Below, one piece after another: positions 52,429 to 62,347 of a stretch of DNA of 64,000 bases. The notes below the pieces were generated by a model that worked only from the letters and a program-made list of their open reading frames with translations, was not told the origin of the DNA and made no database searches. The position numbers and the translations under genes are program-made. Position 1 is the stretch's first letter. Every line of letters starts with the position of its first letter. This DNA is from Leptospira fletcheri (GTDB lineage Bacteria; Spirochaetota; Leptospiria; Leptospirales; Leptospiraceae), in contig NZ_RQET01000007.1 of NCBI RefSeq assembly GCF_004769195.1, positions 62,001-126,000 on the forward strand. The letters are read 5' to 3'.

Positions 52429-53528
52429 CCTCACTTTCGATAAAACCCGAAATTCTGATCATCGATGACGATCGCGACGTAGGGGAAGCACTCGAAATTC
52501 TGTTGGTAAAGCTAGGATACAATTCGACTTTTTTCGATTCCGTGGACAGGGGAAAGGAATACTTCGAAAAGGAAGCTAATCCGATCGTATTTCTGGACAT
52601 TCACATGCCCCGTACCAGCGGGTTGGACGTACTGCCCTATTTCAAAAATCTAAGTCCTTCCACCCAAGTGATCATGATGACGGGCGAAAGGGACATCAAC
52701 GACGTGATGACTTCCCTGACCCACAAGGCCTCGGATTTCCTTTTAAAACCTTTTTCGCTCCAGACTGTGAGGATCGCCGTCCAAAGGGCCCTGGATTATT
52801 ATACTCTGGTGAAGGAAAAGGAGGCTCGGGAGGAAAGTATACTAAGAGACCTGCGATTGGCCTCCAAAATACAGAGGAAAATCCTTTCCGTCCCGGATTT
52901 ATCTCCATACAAGGTGCTGGTCGATAATATTCCCGCTTCCTTTGTCAGCGGGGATTTTTACGTATTGTCCAGGTCGAACGGTTCGGTGATGGCCATGTTA
53001 GGCGACATAGAGGATCATGGTGTCACTTCCGGGTTAATCGGTCTCCTGATGACAAGCGTGGCCCGTGAAGCGTTCCGCGAAAAGGAGGATCCCTCGCACG
53101 TATTACGTAAAATGAATATGGAACTTTCCTCCGAGATCGGCACTCACAGTCTGACCGCTGCGGCGGCGGTGATTCGACCCGACCAAAAAAAAATACGCTA
53201 TGCCCGAGGGGGGCATCCGTTTCCCGTTCTATATAGGCAGGAAGGAATGGAATTATTGAACAAAAAATCGGGCCAATTGCTCGGGATCATGGACGACTTG
53301 GATTTCGAGGCCCACGAGATTTCTTTTCAGACCGGGGACATTCTGTTTTTATACAGCGACGGCCTTTTGAATAATCTCTCCAGTCCTTTATTTGCCGAGC
53401 TGGAACAACTGAGAAAGAAGGATAGACCGATCGAGGAACTGCAGGCAGCTATCCAGATCTACTCCAAGGCCACATTGCCTACACGGGAATTTCGGGACGA
53501 CTCGAGTTATATTCTCATCCAACTTTAA
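52425..53528 (+). CDS. Response regulator with SpoIIE-type protein phosphatase domain
   Basis: 367 aa. Receiver domain (ILIIDDDRDVGEALEILLVK; phospho-Asp in IVFLDIHMPRTSG; Lys in DFLLKPFS) and, after a coiled linker, a PP2C/SpoIIE domain (VSGDFYVLSRSNGSVMAMLG, ARGGHPFPVLYR, FLYSDGLLNN). RsbU-like output: phosphorylation should control dephosphorylation of an anti-sigma antagonist. No partner kinase or antagonist is next to it. It meets the DUF4105-like gene tail to tail with a 4-nt overlap. Confidence 0.9.
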   Translation: MTSLSIKPEILIIDDDRDVGEALEILLVKLGYNSTFFDSVDRGKEYFEKEANPIVFLDIHMPRTSGLDVLPYFKNLSPSTQVIMMTGERDINDVMTSLTHKASDFLLKPFSLQTVRIAVQRALDYYTLVKEKEAREESILRDLRLASKIQRKILSVPDLSPYKVLVDNIPASFVSGDFYVLSRSNGSVMAMLGDIEDHGVTSGLIGLLMTSVAREAFREKEDPSHVLRKMNMELSSEIGTHSLTAAAAVIRPDQKKIRYARGGHPFPVLYRQEGMELLNKKSGQLLGIMDDLDFEAHEISFQTGDILFLYSDGLLNNLSSPLFAELEQLRKKDRPIEELQAAIQIYSKATLPTREFRDDSSYILIQL

Positions 53529-55411
53529 GGACCGACGGACTTCTCCCCGTTCGACGATTCCTGCGATTCGCGGGGAGAAGCTTTGGGAAAGGAACCTTTC
53601 CGAATATTGAAGAAAATAAGTTCGGGCAGAGAAAAAAACGCGGACTGTAGGCCGCTTTTGACTCTCGCGCCCCGATCGAAAGGAAGGGTGAAGATTCCAA
53701 CGAATCCGTTTCCCAACCCGAATCCTAAATTGATCAGCCCGTAGACCGGCCGGATCCAGATCACGTCGTCCGTAAAAAACAAGAAGTCCGAATCCTCTTC
53801 GTTGCTTTCGTAAATCGTCGAAGTCCGCGTATTGGATTCCCTCAGGGAAACTTTCCAAGAGGATTCCGCTTTTCGCATGGATTCCAATTTTCTCTTACGA
53901 AAGGATAGAACGGTCTCCTCCGACATCGGTTTCCAATCGGCTTTGATCTTGTCGTATGCCGCAAATGGAATAAAGGCCAGAGAGGTCCGCGGATCAATTT
54001 TTCTTCCTAACCATAATTCGTATTCTTTTTCGTTTAGAATATCATCGAAGGAGTCGAAGATTTCCGTAGTGCAGTTCCTGCGGATCAGGCGGAAATCGTA
54101 GAGAATTTTTAGATTATTATAATATTCCTTTTCCCTTTTGTCGCTCAAGTCCAGCCAGAAGGACAATTTCTCTCTGGGGGGAAGCGGAAAGGAGTAGGGT
54201 ATAACGGCGGGCAGGGAAGGGTGCAGGATTTCGAAAGTATTACGCACGGATATTCCGCGTGCGAGTCCGGTGCGAAGTTCGAATGCACGATTCTCGAGAT
54301 CCTCCCAGGTCCGATACTTTTCCTCGTTCCATTCCGACGCCGCATTCAAACTTTTCCTGTATTCTGTCGAGGCGGCGAACAATTCCCCCGAAGCTCGATC
54401 CGTCGTTTCTTTCTGCTCCGCCAACCGATCGAAAGGAACGGAATCGGATCCTTGAGGAAAGGTGATTAGAAAAACGAGTCTGCCCGATCGAAGCGACTCC
54501 TCCATTGCCAGTATTCTTGCCAAGGAAACAAGGGCGCTCGGGCCCCAGTCCGACGGATCCTCTTCGAGACTCGCCGATAGGGAATTCATAAGGTCGTTCC
54601 GCAATATCGATAGTTTCGATTTTTCTAATTCATTAATATGGTAAGAAGCCGGCGAAAAGATCGTTTCCTTTGAAAGAACTTTCCTCTTTTCTAGCGTTTC
54701 CAGAAATGCCAACTTGGATAATCTGGAAAGGAACCATTTCGCCGGTCCTCCCTTAAAAAACGGATACTCCCTTCTTGTCGTGGGAGGAAGGTCCGGAAAA
54801 TCGGAGAATCTTCCTTGTTCTACCGCTTCGAAAAGTTCCTGCTTCAGACGGGATCTCGTTTTGCCCAACCAATCTGCACCCAGCCTTTCCCGCAAAAATC
54901 CGTGTACGGAAGAAACGTCTTCTAAGCCGGATTCCTCGCCGAAATAGCCAAGACTCGGAATGGAAACTTTCGGATCCGGGGAATGCAACCCACGGAAAAA
55001 ATCCGAGTCGGAACGAAGTCCCTCCAAGTTGTTTAGATGTTTAAATTGTTGTAAACTATATCGTTCCAGCCCGTCCCGAATTTTTTCCAGACCGCTTTCG
55101 GGAAGAGAAAGGCTTACGATTCGACTCGTGCGGTTCGAATAAGTATTGTACGAATAGGAAAAATTTTCATAAGGTTCCCGGACGATGCGGAAGATTTCGT
55201 CGGGATAGTATTGGAAATGATAGACGGTGTCTTGGAATCTTAAAGCGGAATGTCCTCCGCTGGACTGGCCGGTATTCGCGTCCACATAAATGAAATCCAG
55301 TAGAACGTCTTTGGCTCCGGTCGGGTAGGAGGAGGCGAAAAAAAGGATCGGAAGAAGAAGAAAGGAAAAGCGGCCTCGAAAAGGCCGCTCGTTGATAAAC
55401 GAACCGGACAC
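53525..55411 (-). CDS. Exported DUF4105 / Lnb-like protein
   Basis: 628 aa. N-terminal signal sequence (FSFLLLPILFFASSYPTGA), then a domain with GQSSGGHSALRF-type His and, ~300 residues later, NCTTEIFDSFDDIL with a Cys. This His/Cys pairing is typical of the papain-like DUF4105/Lnb group of periplasmic acyltransferases or peptidases. A C-terminal hydrophobic stretch may anchor it. Two nt separate it from the upstream lipoprotein gene, so they form an operon. The activity is inferred, not shown. Confidence 0.65.
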   Translation of the reverse strand: MSGSFINERPFRGRFSFLLLPILFFASSYPTGAKDVLLDFIYVDANTGQSSGGHSALRFQDTVYHFQYYPDEIFRIVREPYENFSYSYNTYSNRTSRIVSLSLPESGLEKIRDGLERYSLQQFKHLNNLEGLRSDSDFFRGLHSPDPKVSIPSLGYFGEESGLEDVSSVHGFLRERLGADWLGKTRSRLKQELFEAVEQGRFSDFPDLPPTTRREYPFFKGGPAKWFLSRLSKLAFLETLEKRKVLSKETIFSPASYHINELEKSKLSILRNDLMNSLSASLEEDPSDWGPSALVSLARILAMEESLRSGRLVFLITFPQGSDSVPFDRLAEQKETTDRASGELFAASTEYRKSLNAASEWNEEKYRTWEDLENRAFELRTGLARGISVRNTFEILHPSLPAVIPYSFPLPPREKLSFWLDLSDKREKEYYNNLKILYDFRLIRRNCTTEIFDSFDDILNEKEYELWLGRKIDPRTSLAFIPFAAYDKIKADWKPMSEETVLSFRKRKLESMRKAESSWKVSLRESNTRTSTIYESNEEDSDFLFFTDDVIWIRPVYGLINLGFGLGNGFVGIFTLPFDRGARVKSGLQSAFFSLPELIFFNIRKGSFPKASPRESQESSNGEKSVGP

Positions 55412-55413
55412 CC

Positions 55414-55887
55414 TTAGATGGAGGCGTATCCTTTGCGTAAAGCGTTTGCAACTTTCGGACGGGTCAGAGCAAATTCATCCGCAAAAATGTTGAATCTACC
55501 GGTATCTACACCCGCTTTTCTCATTCCTTTACCGATGGAGACATACGTATCCTCAAGGGATTTCCAATTGTTGACTCCGTTTTTTCGCGCGATGGAAGCC
55601 AGATCCGATTCGAACTCTTCGGAAACCAAGCCTCTGTTCAGATGGATGGCGGTGAGAGTTTCCACATCCTTGCGGTACGATTTTCTTTCGTCCTTATCGC
55701 TGGAGGAAGAGGAGAAAATCGAGGCCGAGATGGATACGACGGACTTGGATAAGCTTTGGACGGAGTCCGAGGATTTAGATACGGACTGGGATACGGAAGC
55801 GATAAAATCCAGTATGAAGCAATTTTGAAGCGCAAAAAGTGTGAAGACGACCGCTAGGATCCCTACGCTCTTTCTCAATGAATTCAT
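55414..55887 (-). CDS. Putative small lipoprotein
   Basis: 157 aa. Signal sequence ending FALQNC, a plausible spirochaetal lipobox with Cys22 as the lipidated residue. A Ser-rich segment follows (SQSVSKSSDSVQSLSKSVVS), then a conserved-looking C-terminal part (KDVETLTAIHLNRG). Encoded directly upstream of the DUF4105-like protein, possibly its substrate or partner. Confidence 0.65.
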   Translation of the reverse strand: MNSLRKSVGILAVVFTLFALQNCFILDFIASVSQSVSKSSDSVQSLSKSVVSISASIFSSSSSDKDERKSYRKDVETLTAIHLNRGLVSEEFESDLASIARKNGVNNWKSLEDTYVSIGKGMRKAGVDTGRFNIFADEFALTRPKVANALRKGYASI

Positions 55888-55980
55888 TCGTTAATACCTC
55901 AATTATTTCCTTCGAACGAAAAATCCGAAAAAGGACGTTCCGATTCGCAGGGCCAATTCTGTTTTTTTTTCAATCGATCG

Positions 55981-57915
55981 TCAACTGAGTTTTCCGGAGG
56001 ATAGAACTACGGACTCCCACGGTTCCAGTCTGATCCTAAGGGATTTCCTTTTCGGGTCGATTTCGATATTCTCCACAAGTTGGCCCGACCAATAATCGAT
56101 CCTGTAATTTTTCTCCCAGGGGAAACTCAAATCCAATCGGATTTCCTTCGAAGTTTCGCTAGGATTCCAAACTCCGAGAAAACCTGCGGGATTGTACATC
56201 GCCGCCGGAAAGAATTCGGAACCGATGCCGATGGGAATCGGAGTCTTATTTCTACATTTAGATTGCAGGAAGAGAGTTTTTTTCAACAGATCTTCCCGTT
56301 CGGGGGAAAGCAGCGCGAGCTCATCCGAGACGAAAAGCATTCCTCCCGACAACCCCATGACGCTTGCCATGATTCTGGTTTGGGCAGGGGTCATCTTGTT
56401 CTTTTTATCTCTGACAAGAAGGCAGTCCGGATCGTTCAGCCAGAAGTTCCTGTGCATCGATGCCCTCGTAATATCGTTTATCAATGCGCGTTCTGTGCAG
56501 AGCGCGTTTCTATCCCTTGCGAAGATTCGCTTCTTTTCCCGAAACCAAAACGGCGCTACGTCGCAGGAGATCCGCATTGCATCGAATAGGCCGATCGAAG
56601 GAAGCATCGGAGCTCCGCAGCCGAGCAGAAAAGTCTCCTTTCCTGCGACTTTCCGAATCAATTGTATCGCTTTGATATAGCGCGTATGAGGAGAATCGTT
56701 TCTATCGTAAGTCCAGCCCGGGAGCAGCGCGGAATACAAAAAGTCCAACTTCAGGTATTCGAAACCGTATTCTTTCACCATTGTCCGGATCACATGGGCC
56801 AGAAACTCCTTGGAGGCCGGATGGGAAACGTCGAGCGTGTAGGTGGAATCGAATCCCCAAAGAGGATTCCAGAGAGCAGGGACCGGGTTTCCTTCCCTAT
56901 CCTTCAATACGGCTTCCGGGTATTTTTGAAAGAATTTGGATCGTTTCCGGACCAAAAAAGGTGCCAACCAGATTCCGGGGACGAATTTTTGGGAACGGAT
57001 CGCGTCCGCCATAAGTTTCATGCCGCCCGGAAAACGGTCGTTCGTTTCCAGCCAATCTCCGATCTCGGACTGATAGCCGTCGTCTATCTGAAAGACTTTC
57101 AATCCAAGATTTCTGGTCCTAAGTTCTTTCAGATTTCTTAATATTATTTTTTCGGAAATCTTAGTGTAGTAATGATACCAGGAACACCATCCCGTAGGAG
57201 CCGGAGTTTGGGGAAGTTTCACTTTGAACGCTCTCCCTAATTCCGCGAAGTAGTTCTTTAGGAATAAGGATTCGTCCCCTTTGAACCTGGAGATACGGAT
57301 CGGAGTCAAGTGGAGTTTGTTCGTTTTAAAATCCTCGAATCTATGGATATCGTAAACGACGCTGACTTCCGTACTAGACGAATCCTTTCCGGCGGATTCT
57401 CGAGCGACTTCGGAGGAACGGACCCTGAATTTAACCCCTTCTTCTCCCTTTCCGATCGCTCCCGCGAAATAATTCTGCTCTTTTGCGGAGGAGGGAAATA
57501 AAAGAACGAACATTTCGGATGTCCAATCCCCCTTTTTTCCGGAATGGGGAGTGTACACGTTCTCCTGAGAATACTGCAGGAAGGAGAGTTTGGGAGATTC
57601 GTCGATATCCTGCCAATCCTGGCTGGCGGAAAGGCTCCAAGATTGGTACCCGTGACGGAAAAAACGCCCCTGAGAAATTCCGTGCTTGGGCAATTCCAAC
57701 TCCAAGGTCAGGATTTCCAGACCGGCTTGGGGACGTTTGCCCGAGACCCATTCCAATTCGGGAAAAAGCGTGGTTCTCCCACCGGATCTCACGGACTTCA
57801 GAGTCAATCGATAGTTCCCGCAATCGCTGAGAGTTGTTTCTTTGGAATCTTCGGAAAATCGGAATCTTGAAATGGAATGTTTTTCGTAGATTCTCGTGCG
57901 TATATAAGCGTTCAT
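55981..57915 (-). CDS. GH36-type alpha-galactosidase
   Basis: About 644 aa from the ATG at 57915, preceded by GGAGAGACGGAA; the frame stays open a further 32 codons without family likeness. FRHGYQSWS in the N-terminal beta domain, GWCSWYHYYTKI, VFQIDDGYQ, and the nucleophile Asp in YLKLDFLYSALLPG; the acid/base is probably the Asp in RISCDVAPFW. No signal peptide, so likely cytoplasmic. It stands alone, with no transporter next to it; the sugar substrate is unproven. Confidence 0.85.
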   Translation of the reverse strand: MNAYIRTRIYEKHSISRFRFSEDSKETTLSDCGNYRLTLKSVRSGGRTTLFPELEWVSGKRPQAGLEILTLELELPKHGISQGRFFRHGYQSWSLSASQDWQDIDESPKLSFLQYSQENVYTPHSGKKGDWTSEMFVLLFPSSAKEQNYFAGAIGKGEEGVKFRVRSSEVARESAGKDSSSTEVSVVYDIHRFEDFKTNKLHLTPIRISRFKGDESLFLKNYFAELGRAFKVKLPQTPAPTGWCSWYHYYTKISEKIILRNLKELRTRNLGLKVFQIDDGYQSEIGDWLETNDRFPGGMKLMADAIRSQKFVPGIWLAPFLVRKRSKFFQKYPEAVLKDREGNPVPALWNPLWGFDSTYTLDVSHPASKEFLAHVIRTMVKEYGFEYLKLDFLYSALLPGWTYDRNDSPHTRYIKAIQLIRKVAGKETFLLGCGAPMLPSIGLFDAMRISCDVAPFWFREKKRIFARDRNALCTERALINDITRASMHRNFWLNDPDCLLVRDKKNKMTPAQTRIMASVMGLSGGMLFVSDELALLSPEREDLLKKTLFLQSKCRNKTPIPIGIGSEFFPAAMYNPAGFLGVWNPSETSKEIRLDLSFPWEKNYRIDYWSGQLVENIEIDPKRKSLRIRLEPWESVVLSSGKLS

Positions 57916-58099
57916 TTCCGTCTCTCCATCCTTTTTTTTGTCCGATGGCAATGTTAGCGTTTCCCCGTTCCGCTCCTGGGCCCGCGAAAAATGGCCTCGG
58001 GGCGGAAACAAAGACGATAGTTTCCAAAAGTGGGAGGCGGAAAAGGAAAAAAAAGGAAGTTTACTGGCTTTGGGCGGGACGGAGCGGTACCTTGGTTTT

Positions 58100-58738
58100 A
58101 TGGCATTGAATCGTCCCTCATTAAAACCGGATCTATTTCCGGGTGATCTTTCCGAAGAAAGACTGAACGAATATCTTACCGATGACCGTCTTGCGGTCGA
58201 TTGCGAAATGATGGGATTGAATCCTCGTAGGGATCGGCTTTGCGTGGTTCAAATCTGCGATTCCAGAAATAGAGTCAGCCTTGTACAGATTCTTCCGGAG
58301 CAAACGGAGGCTCCGCGGCTGAAACGTTTATTCGAAAAATCGGATATTATTAAGGTTTTTCATTTTGCACGGATGGATACCCTATTTTTGCGTTACCGCC
58401 TCGGAATAGAGACGAAAGGGATCTTCTGTACCAAGATCGCTTCGAAACTCGCAAGAACGTACACGGATCGACACGGACTCAAAGACATTATCCGGGAATT
58501 TTTCGACGAAGTGTTGGATAAAAAGAACCAATCCTCCGACTGGGGAGCAAAAATCCTCTCCAAAGATCAGATCGATTACGCTTCCGGAGACGTGATTTTT
58601 TTGATCGCTTTGGAGCAGAAATTGACGGGAATTCTGTTACGGGAAGGTAGATTCGAACTTGCCCAAGAATGTTTCCGATGCTTGCCCGTCTTCAATCAGT
58701 TGGATTGGTTGGAAATGGAAAATTTATTCGAACATTGA
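58100..58738 (+). CDS. Ribonuclease D-like 3'-5' exonuclease
   Basis: About 212 aa from the ATG at 58100. DEDDy residues are visible: Asp and Glu in AVDCEMMGL, Asp in FHFARMDTLF, and Tyr/Asp in DYASGDVIF. There is no HRDC domain, so it is shorter than RNase D of E. coli. The frame is open upstream into GH36 territory without likeness. It overlaps the radA start by 4 nt (TTGA). Confidence 0.85.
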   Translation: MALNRPSLKPDLFPGDLSEERLNEYLTDDRLAVDCEMMGLNPRRDRLCVVQICDSRNRVSLVQILPEQTEAPRLKRLFEKSDIIKVFHFARMDTLFLRYRLGIETKGIFCTKIASKLARTYTDRHGLKDIIREFFDEVLDKKNQSSDWGAKILSKDQIDYASGDVIFLIALEQKLTGILLREGRFELAQECFRCLPVFNQLDWLEMENLFEH

Positions 58739-60099
58739 AGAAGAAATCGGGCAAAGTCTTTCTCTGTCAGGCTTGCGGACAGGAATTTTCCCGCTGGGCC
58801 GGAAAATGCGATTCCTGCGGTAAGTGGAATACCATCCAGGAGGAGTCGACGGGGGATCGTTTTACTTCCTCCTCTCTCCGAAAAAACGCCAGTTACAAAC
58901 AACCGATTCCGGTGGATTCCGTTCCGGAAGAGGATACGGAGAGAATCGAGAGCGGACTCTCCGAACTGGATTTGGTGTTAGGCGGAGGTTTTGTTCCCGG
59001 AAGTCTGATTTTGATCGGAGGGGAACCAGGGGTAGGAAAATCCACTTTGGTTCTTGAAATCAGCAGACGCTTGATTTCCCGGGGGAAAAAGCTGCTTTAT
59101 ATTTCCGGAGAAGAATCGGCCTCTCAAGTAGGATTGCGAGCGGCCCGTATGGAAGTACTTTCTCCGAATCTGCTGCTTTCTTCCGAAACATACGTGGAAA
59201 ACGCTGGCGCAATGATCGAGGATCTGGAGCCAGACCTGGTTTTCGTGGATTCCATACAAACGATGACTCGGGAAGCGTTGCCGAACCAGGCCGGAACAGT
59301 CACTCAGCTCCGCGAATGCACTCAGCATTTATTGGAAACGGCTAAACGAACCGGAATTCCGATCCTCATGACGGGCCATATCACTAAGGACGGAGCGATT
59401 GCGGGGCCGAAAATCCTGGAGCACTTAGTGGATACCGTGCTTTATTTCGAAGGCGACAGACTGAATTATTTTCGTTTATTGCGAGCGGTTAAAAATCGCT
59501 TTGGCGCGGTCGGAGATCTGGCGGTTTTCGAAATGCACGGAAAAGGATTGAGAGAAGTAAAGGATAGACACCGAGTCTTTATCAGTTCCCTTACGGAAGG
59601 AAAGAGCGGTTCCGTGATCAGCGCAGTCCTGGAAGGAAGTCGCTCCCTCAGCGTGGAGGTGCAGGCTCTGGTCAGTCGAACGAATTATGCTCAAGCTAGA
59701 CGCATGGCGGAAGGACCGGACACTAGAAGACTCATCCTTCTCGCCGCAGTAATCGAAAAATACCTGGGCCACAAACTCTCCGAAAGCGATATTTTCGGAA
59801 ATTTGGCCGGGGGATTGCAGGTCGATGAACCCGCTTTGGACTTGGCGATCTGCGCCTCGATTCTTTCCAGCTACACGGATCGTCCGATAAAAGGACGGAT
59901 CGCAGTCTTGGGCGAAGTGGGACTTTCGGGAGAGGTCCGATCCGTCGGACAGATCTCCCTTCGTTTAAAGGAATTGAAGGGGATCGGAATGGAAAAGGTT
60001 TATCTACCTTCGGGAAATCTTTCCGAGACGGAACCGATCCAAGGTTTGGAATTGGTCGGGATCCAATCCCTTTCGGAATTAGAAGGATTATTCCGGTGA
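58735..60099 (+). CDS. radA: DNA repair protein RadA
   Basis: About 454 aa, TTG start at 58735. N-terminal C4 zinc finger (FLCQACGQEFSRWAGKCDSC), Walker A GGEPGVGKSTLVLE, the KNRFG motif (AVKNRFGAVGDLAVF) and the C-terminal Lon-like domain. Processes recombination intermediates as a hexameric helicase. Its intact P-loop contrasts with the RadA-like gene at 4287. Confidence 0.95.
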   Translation: MKKKSGKVFLCQACGQEFSRWAGKCDSCGKWNTIQEESTGDRFTSSSLRKNASYKQPIPVDSVPEEDTERIESGLSELDLVLGGGFVPGSLILIGGEPGVGKSTLVLEISRRLISRGKKLLYISGEESASQVGLRAARMEVLSPNLLLSSETYVENAGAMIEDLEPDLVFVDSIQTMTREALPNQAGTVTQLRECTQHLLETAKRTGIPILMTGHITKDGAIAGPKILEHLVDTVLYFEGDRLNYFRLLRAVKNRFGAVGDLAVFEMHGKGLREVKDRHRVFISSLTEGKSGSVISAVLEGSRSLSVEVQALVSRTNYAQARRMAEGPDTRRLILLAAVIEKYLGHKLSESDIFGNLAGGLQVDEPALDLAICASILSSYTDRPIKGRIAVLGEVGLSGEVRSVGQISLRLKELKGIGMEKVYLPSGNLSETEPIQGLELVGIQSLSELEGLFR

Positions 60100-61181
60100 A
60101 TTCCCATCCGGCAAGAGCGGTCATGCTCCTTTGGCTGCTCTTCGCTTTCGCGATTTCTAATATCGCTGCCCAGGAAGCGGAAAAAGAAATCGACCCGTTG
60201 TTGAGGCAGCCTTGGTTTAGCGATCAGGAAAAAAAAGAAGAACTTCTTCACAATCGCCTGCAAAGCGCTTTCCGAACCAGCGCGCATTTTGTCTGGAAAA
60301 CCGATTCTCGGGGTCGGAATTATCGTTTTTACAAGGACGGGAGAGCGGAATTCGTACTGGATCGGGACTTTCACGAAGTCTTTCCGAAAACGGAAGAGTT
60401 AGACGTTCATTATAGTGAGGCGACAGCGCTCGAAAAGCACGGGAACCCTTCCGCTGCAATTCGCTTATTAAAAGGAATGTCCGTCTGCTATCTTTTGCGA
60501 TACGGAAAAATGACTACGGAAGGGAGCCGGAAAACTTCCAAACTTCTTAGCGCCTACATGGACCGGTATTCCCATAAGGAAAAGGAGATTTCCAGATTGA
60601 CGGATCCGTTCGGTTGCATTCACGGCGGGGTGTTGCGCGTGCGGAGCACGGATTTCGCGTTTTCCTTGGATTTGGATCCGGATCTAAAATATCTTTTTCC
60701 CGACGAAGATCGGAATTTTTCGGGAGAGGATTCGGATCTGGTCTGGCAAGTGCATCGATTTTATCGAAATCTTCCGACGGAAAATCTCCCGGAAAATTGG
60801 GAGAGAGAATATCGGAAAAACCGAGAAGGCCTTCTTTTTTTTCGACCGGATAGAATCCTTTTCTCGATCGGAACGACTCTGCACTATCATCCGCTCGCAT
60901 TCGATGCAAAAAATTATTACCTAGTGTGGGACGCTCTTCGCGGAATCAATTCCCGAACCATGCAGGAATGGGAATACAGACGTAAAAAGGAAGGAGAAGT
61001 CTATAGAACCACTTTGACCGTGACGACTCCCGATGGGAGAAAGATTCCGACCGTACTCCTGGAAAGGTTCTATCTTAGGGGAAGAAGGGGAATTCTCTTT
61101 TGCTTGTCATTTCCGGAGCGTTATGAAGCCGAAGCGAGAAAAATCTGGGATGGATTTTCCGACACTGTTGTCGTAGAATGA
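60096..61181 (+). CDS. Exported protein of unknown function
   Basis: 361 aa, GTG start overlapping radA by 4 nt. Signal peptide AVMLLWLLFAFAISNIAAQ, so periplasmic or outer-membrane facing. Rich in charged and aromatic residues (NREGLLFFRPDRILFSIG), with no motif I recognise. Its stop lies 40 nt before the next, also uncharacterised, membrane protein. Confidence 0.65.
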   Translation: MNSHPARAVMLLWLLFAFAISNIAAQEAEKEIDPLLRQPWFSDQEKKEELLHNRLQSAFRTSAHFVWKTDSRGRNYRFYKDGRAEFVLDRDFHEVFPKTEELDVHYSEATALEKHGNPSAAIRLLKGMSVCYLLRYGKMTTEGSRKTSKLLSAYMDRYSHKEKEISRLTDPFGCIHGGVLRVRSTDFAFSLDLDPDLKYLFPDEDRNFSGEDSDLVWQVHRFYRNLPTENLPENWEREYRKNREGLLFFRPDRILFSIGTTLHYHPLAFDAKNYYLVWDALRGINSRTMQEWEYRRKKEGEVYRTTLTVTTPDGRKIPTVLLERFYLRGRRGILFCLSFPERYEAEARKIWDGFSDTVVVE

Positions 61182-61221
61182 TCGGAATTCCGCGCAGTCG
61201 GGCCCCAGGAAGTGATTTCGG

Positions 61222-62034
61222 ATGATCTTTGCGCTCGTAAAAACTTGGGACAAAAGCCGGGGACCTAAGCCGGAGCCCCCCTGGCGCCTCCTCGGTCTGG
61301 GACTTCTGTTTGTAAACGGAATGGCGGCCTTTTTTTTACCCGTAGGCATTTTCAGCGATTTCTCTTCCACGGTCGCACTTTTAGTTTTCCTTTTTCTTCC
61401 GTTTTTCTTTTTGGCGCTGAAGCTGACGAAAATCTACGGAAACGCGGTTTTCTTTGCCTTATTTTTAGGATTCTTGGCGGGACCCATCTCGGCTTTGTAT
61501 TTAAGCCATGCTTTCGGTTATTTTCTAGGATTGCATTTCGGAGGAGTACGGGAACCGGGATCTTTGGCGGAGTTTCCCGGCGTTCGGATTTTTAGGATCG
61601 CGGATGCTCGCTTTCTCTACAAATACCAAGCGAAAAAAACCTCACTGATCCGACCTAAGGCGCCGGGTTCCATTTTAAAACCTTTGAATTTTCATGTTGT
61701 TCCCTGGGTTTCTTCCAGTTGGAAGGAGGGAGACCCGATAGAAGTCTGGGCAGCCTGTCCGAATTTGGCGGAACAAGTTTGCGATTGGGAAATCCAAAAT
61801 ACGGGAGTAGGGGAGTCCCTTTCCCGTTCCTCTCTGTATCCTTATTATCTGGAAGCCGTAGAGGAGGCCGGCCGCCTGCACGGCCTAAAAATTTCTCCCA
61901 AGCCGAAAATCCTCATCCCTCTTTCCGATCCGGAGGCAGCATTGGTTCGAACCGGAATTTACGGGATGTCCGTACTGGTCGTTTTGAATTATCTCTGGGT
62001 GGTGGGCGTGGTGGTATGGAGGAGGAGGTGTTAG
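61222..62034 (+). CDS. Membrane protein of unknown function
   Basis: 270 aa. Membrane segments near residues 25-45, 55-75, 80-105 and at the C-terminus (SVLVVLNYLWVVGVVVW), with an exposed domain of ~150 residues between them. The stop codon sits directly at the head of repeat copy C. The final residues WRRRC may have been set by that insertion. Function unknown. Confidence 0.6.
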   Translation: MIFALVKTWDKSRGPKPEPPWRLLGLGLLFVNGMAAFFLPVGIFSDFSSTVALLVFLFLPFFFLALKLTKIYGNAVFFALFLGFLAGPISALYLSHAFGYFLGLHFGGVREPGSLAEFPGVRIFRIADARFLYKYQAKKTSLIRPKAPGSILKPLNFHVVPWVSSSWKEGDPIEVWAACPNLAEQVCDWEIQNTGVGESLSRSSLYPYYLEAVEEAGRLHGLKISPKPKILIPLSDPEAALVRTGIYGMSVLVVLNYLWVVGVVVWRRRC

Positions 62035-62213
62035 GTCCCCACCCTTCCTGGGCGGGGGCCGGTGCGGTGGTACCCCTGCGACAGTTATCAGAATTCTACG
62101 GTTTCTACAAGAACGTTTTTAGAGAATTGTTGTAGGAGGTCCTGCAAAGAATTTGCATCTAAAAAGGAGTTTCGAAACGGGCTTTTTGCGATAGAGAATC
62201 GGCTCATGGACCC
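62035..62213 (+). repeat. Interspersed repeat, copy C
   Basis: The most diverged copy, right after the previous stop. Hairpin CCCCACCC/GGGCGGGG (62037-62057, one mismatch), the identical 20-nt core GGCCGGTGCGGTGGTACCCC (62057-62076), then TTGTAGGAGGTCCTGCAAAG, which here has its own inverted repeat, and AAAAAGGAGTTTCGAAACGGG. Head and core are strongly conserved, the middle is not. No gene in it. Confidence 0.75.
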
Positions 62214-62347
62214 TCGATCCTGTGATTATGTATCCTTTCTCGTTTCTGCGGATTTTTTAAAGAAAGGGCTAAAAAACTTTTTAGTTGGCTAATTTTGGAA
62301 CTTCGACTACCGATATTTATTCACAGAGACGGGAGGAGAATCGGATT

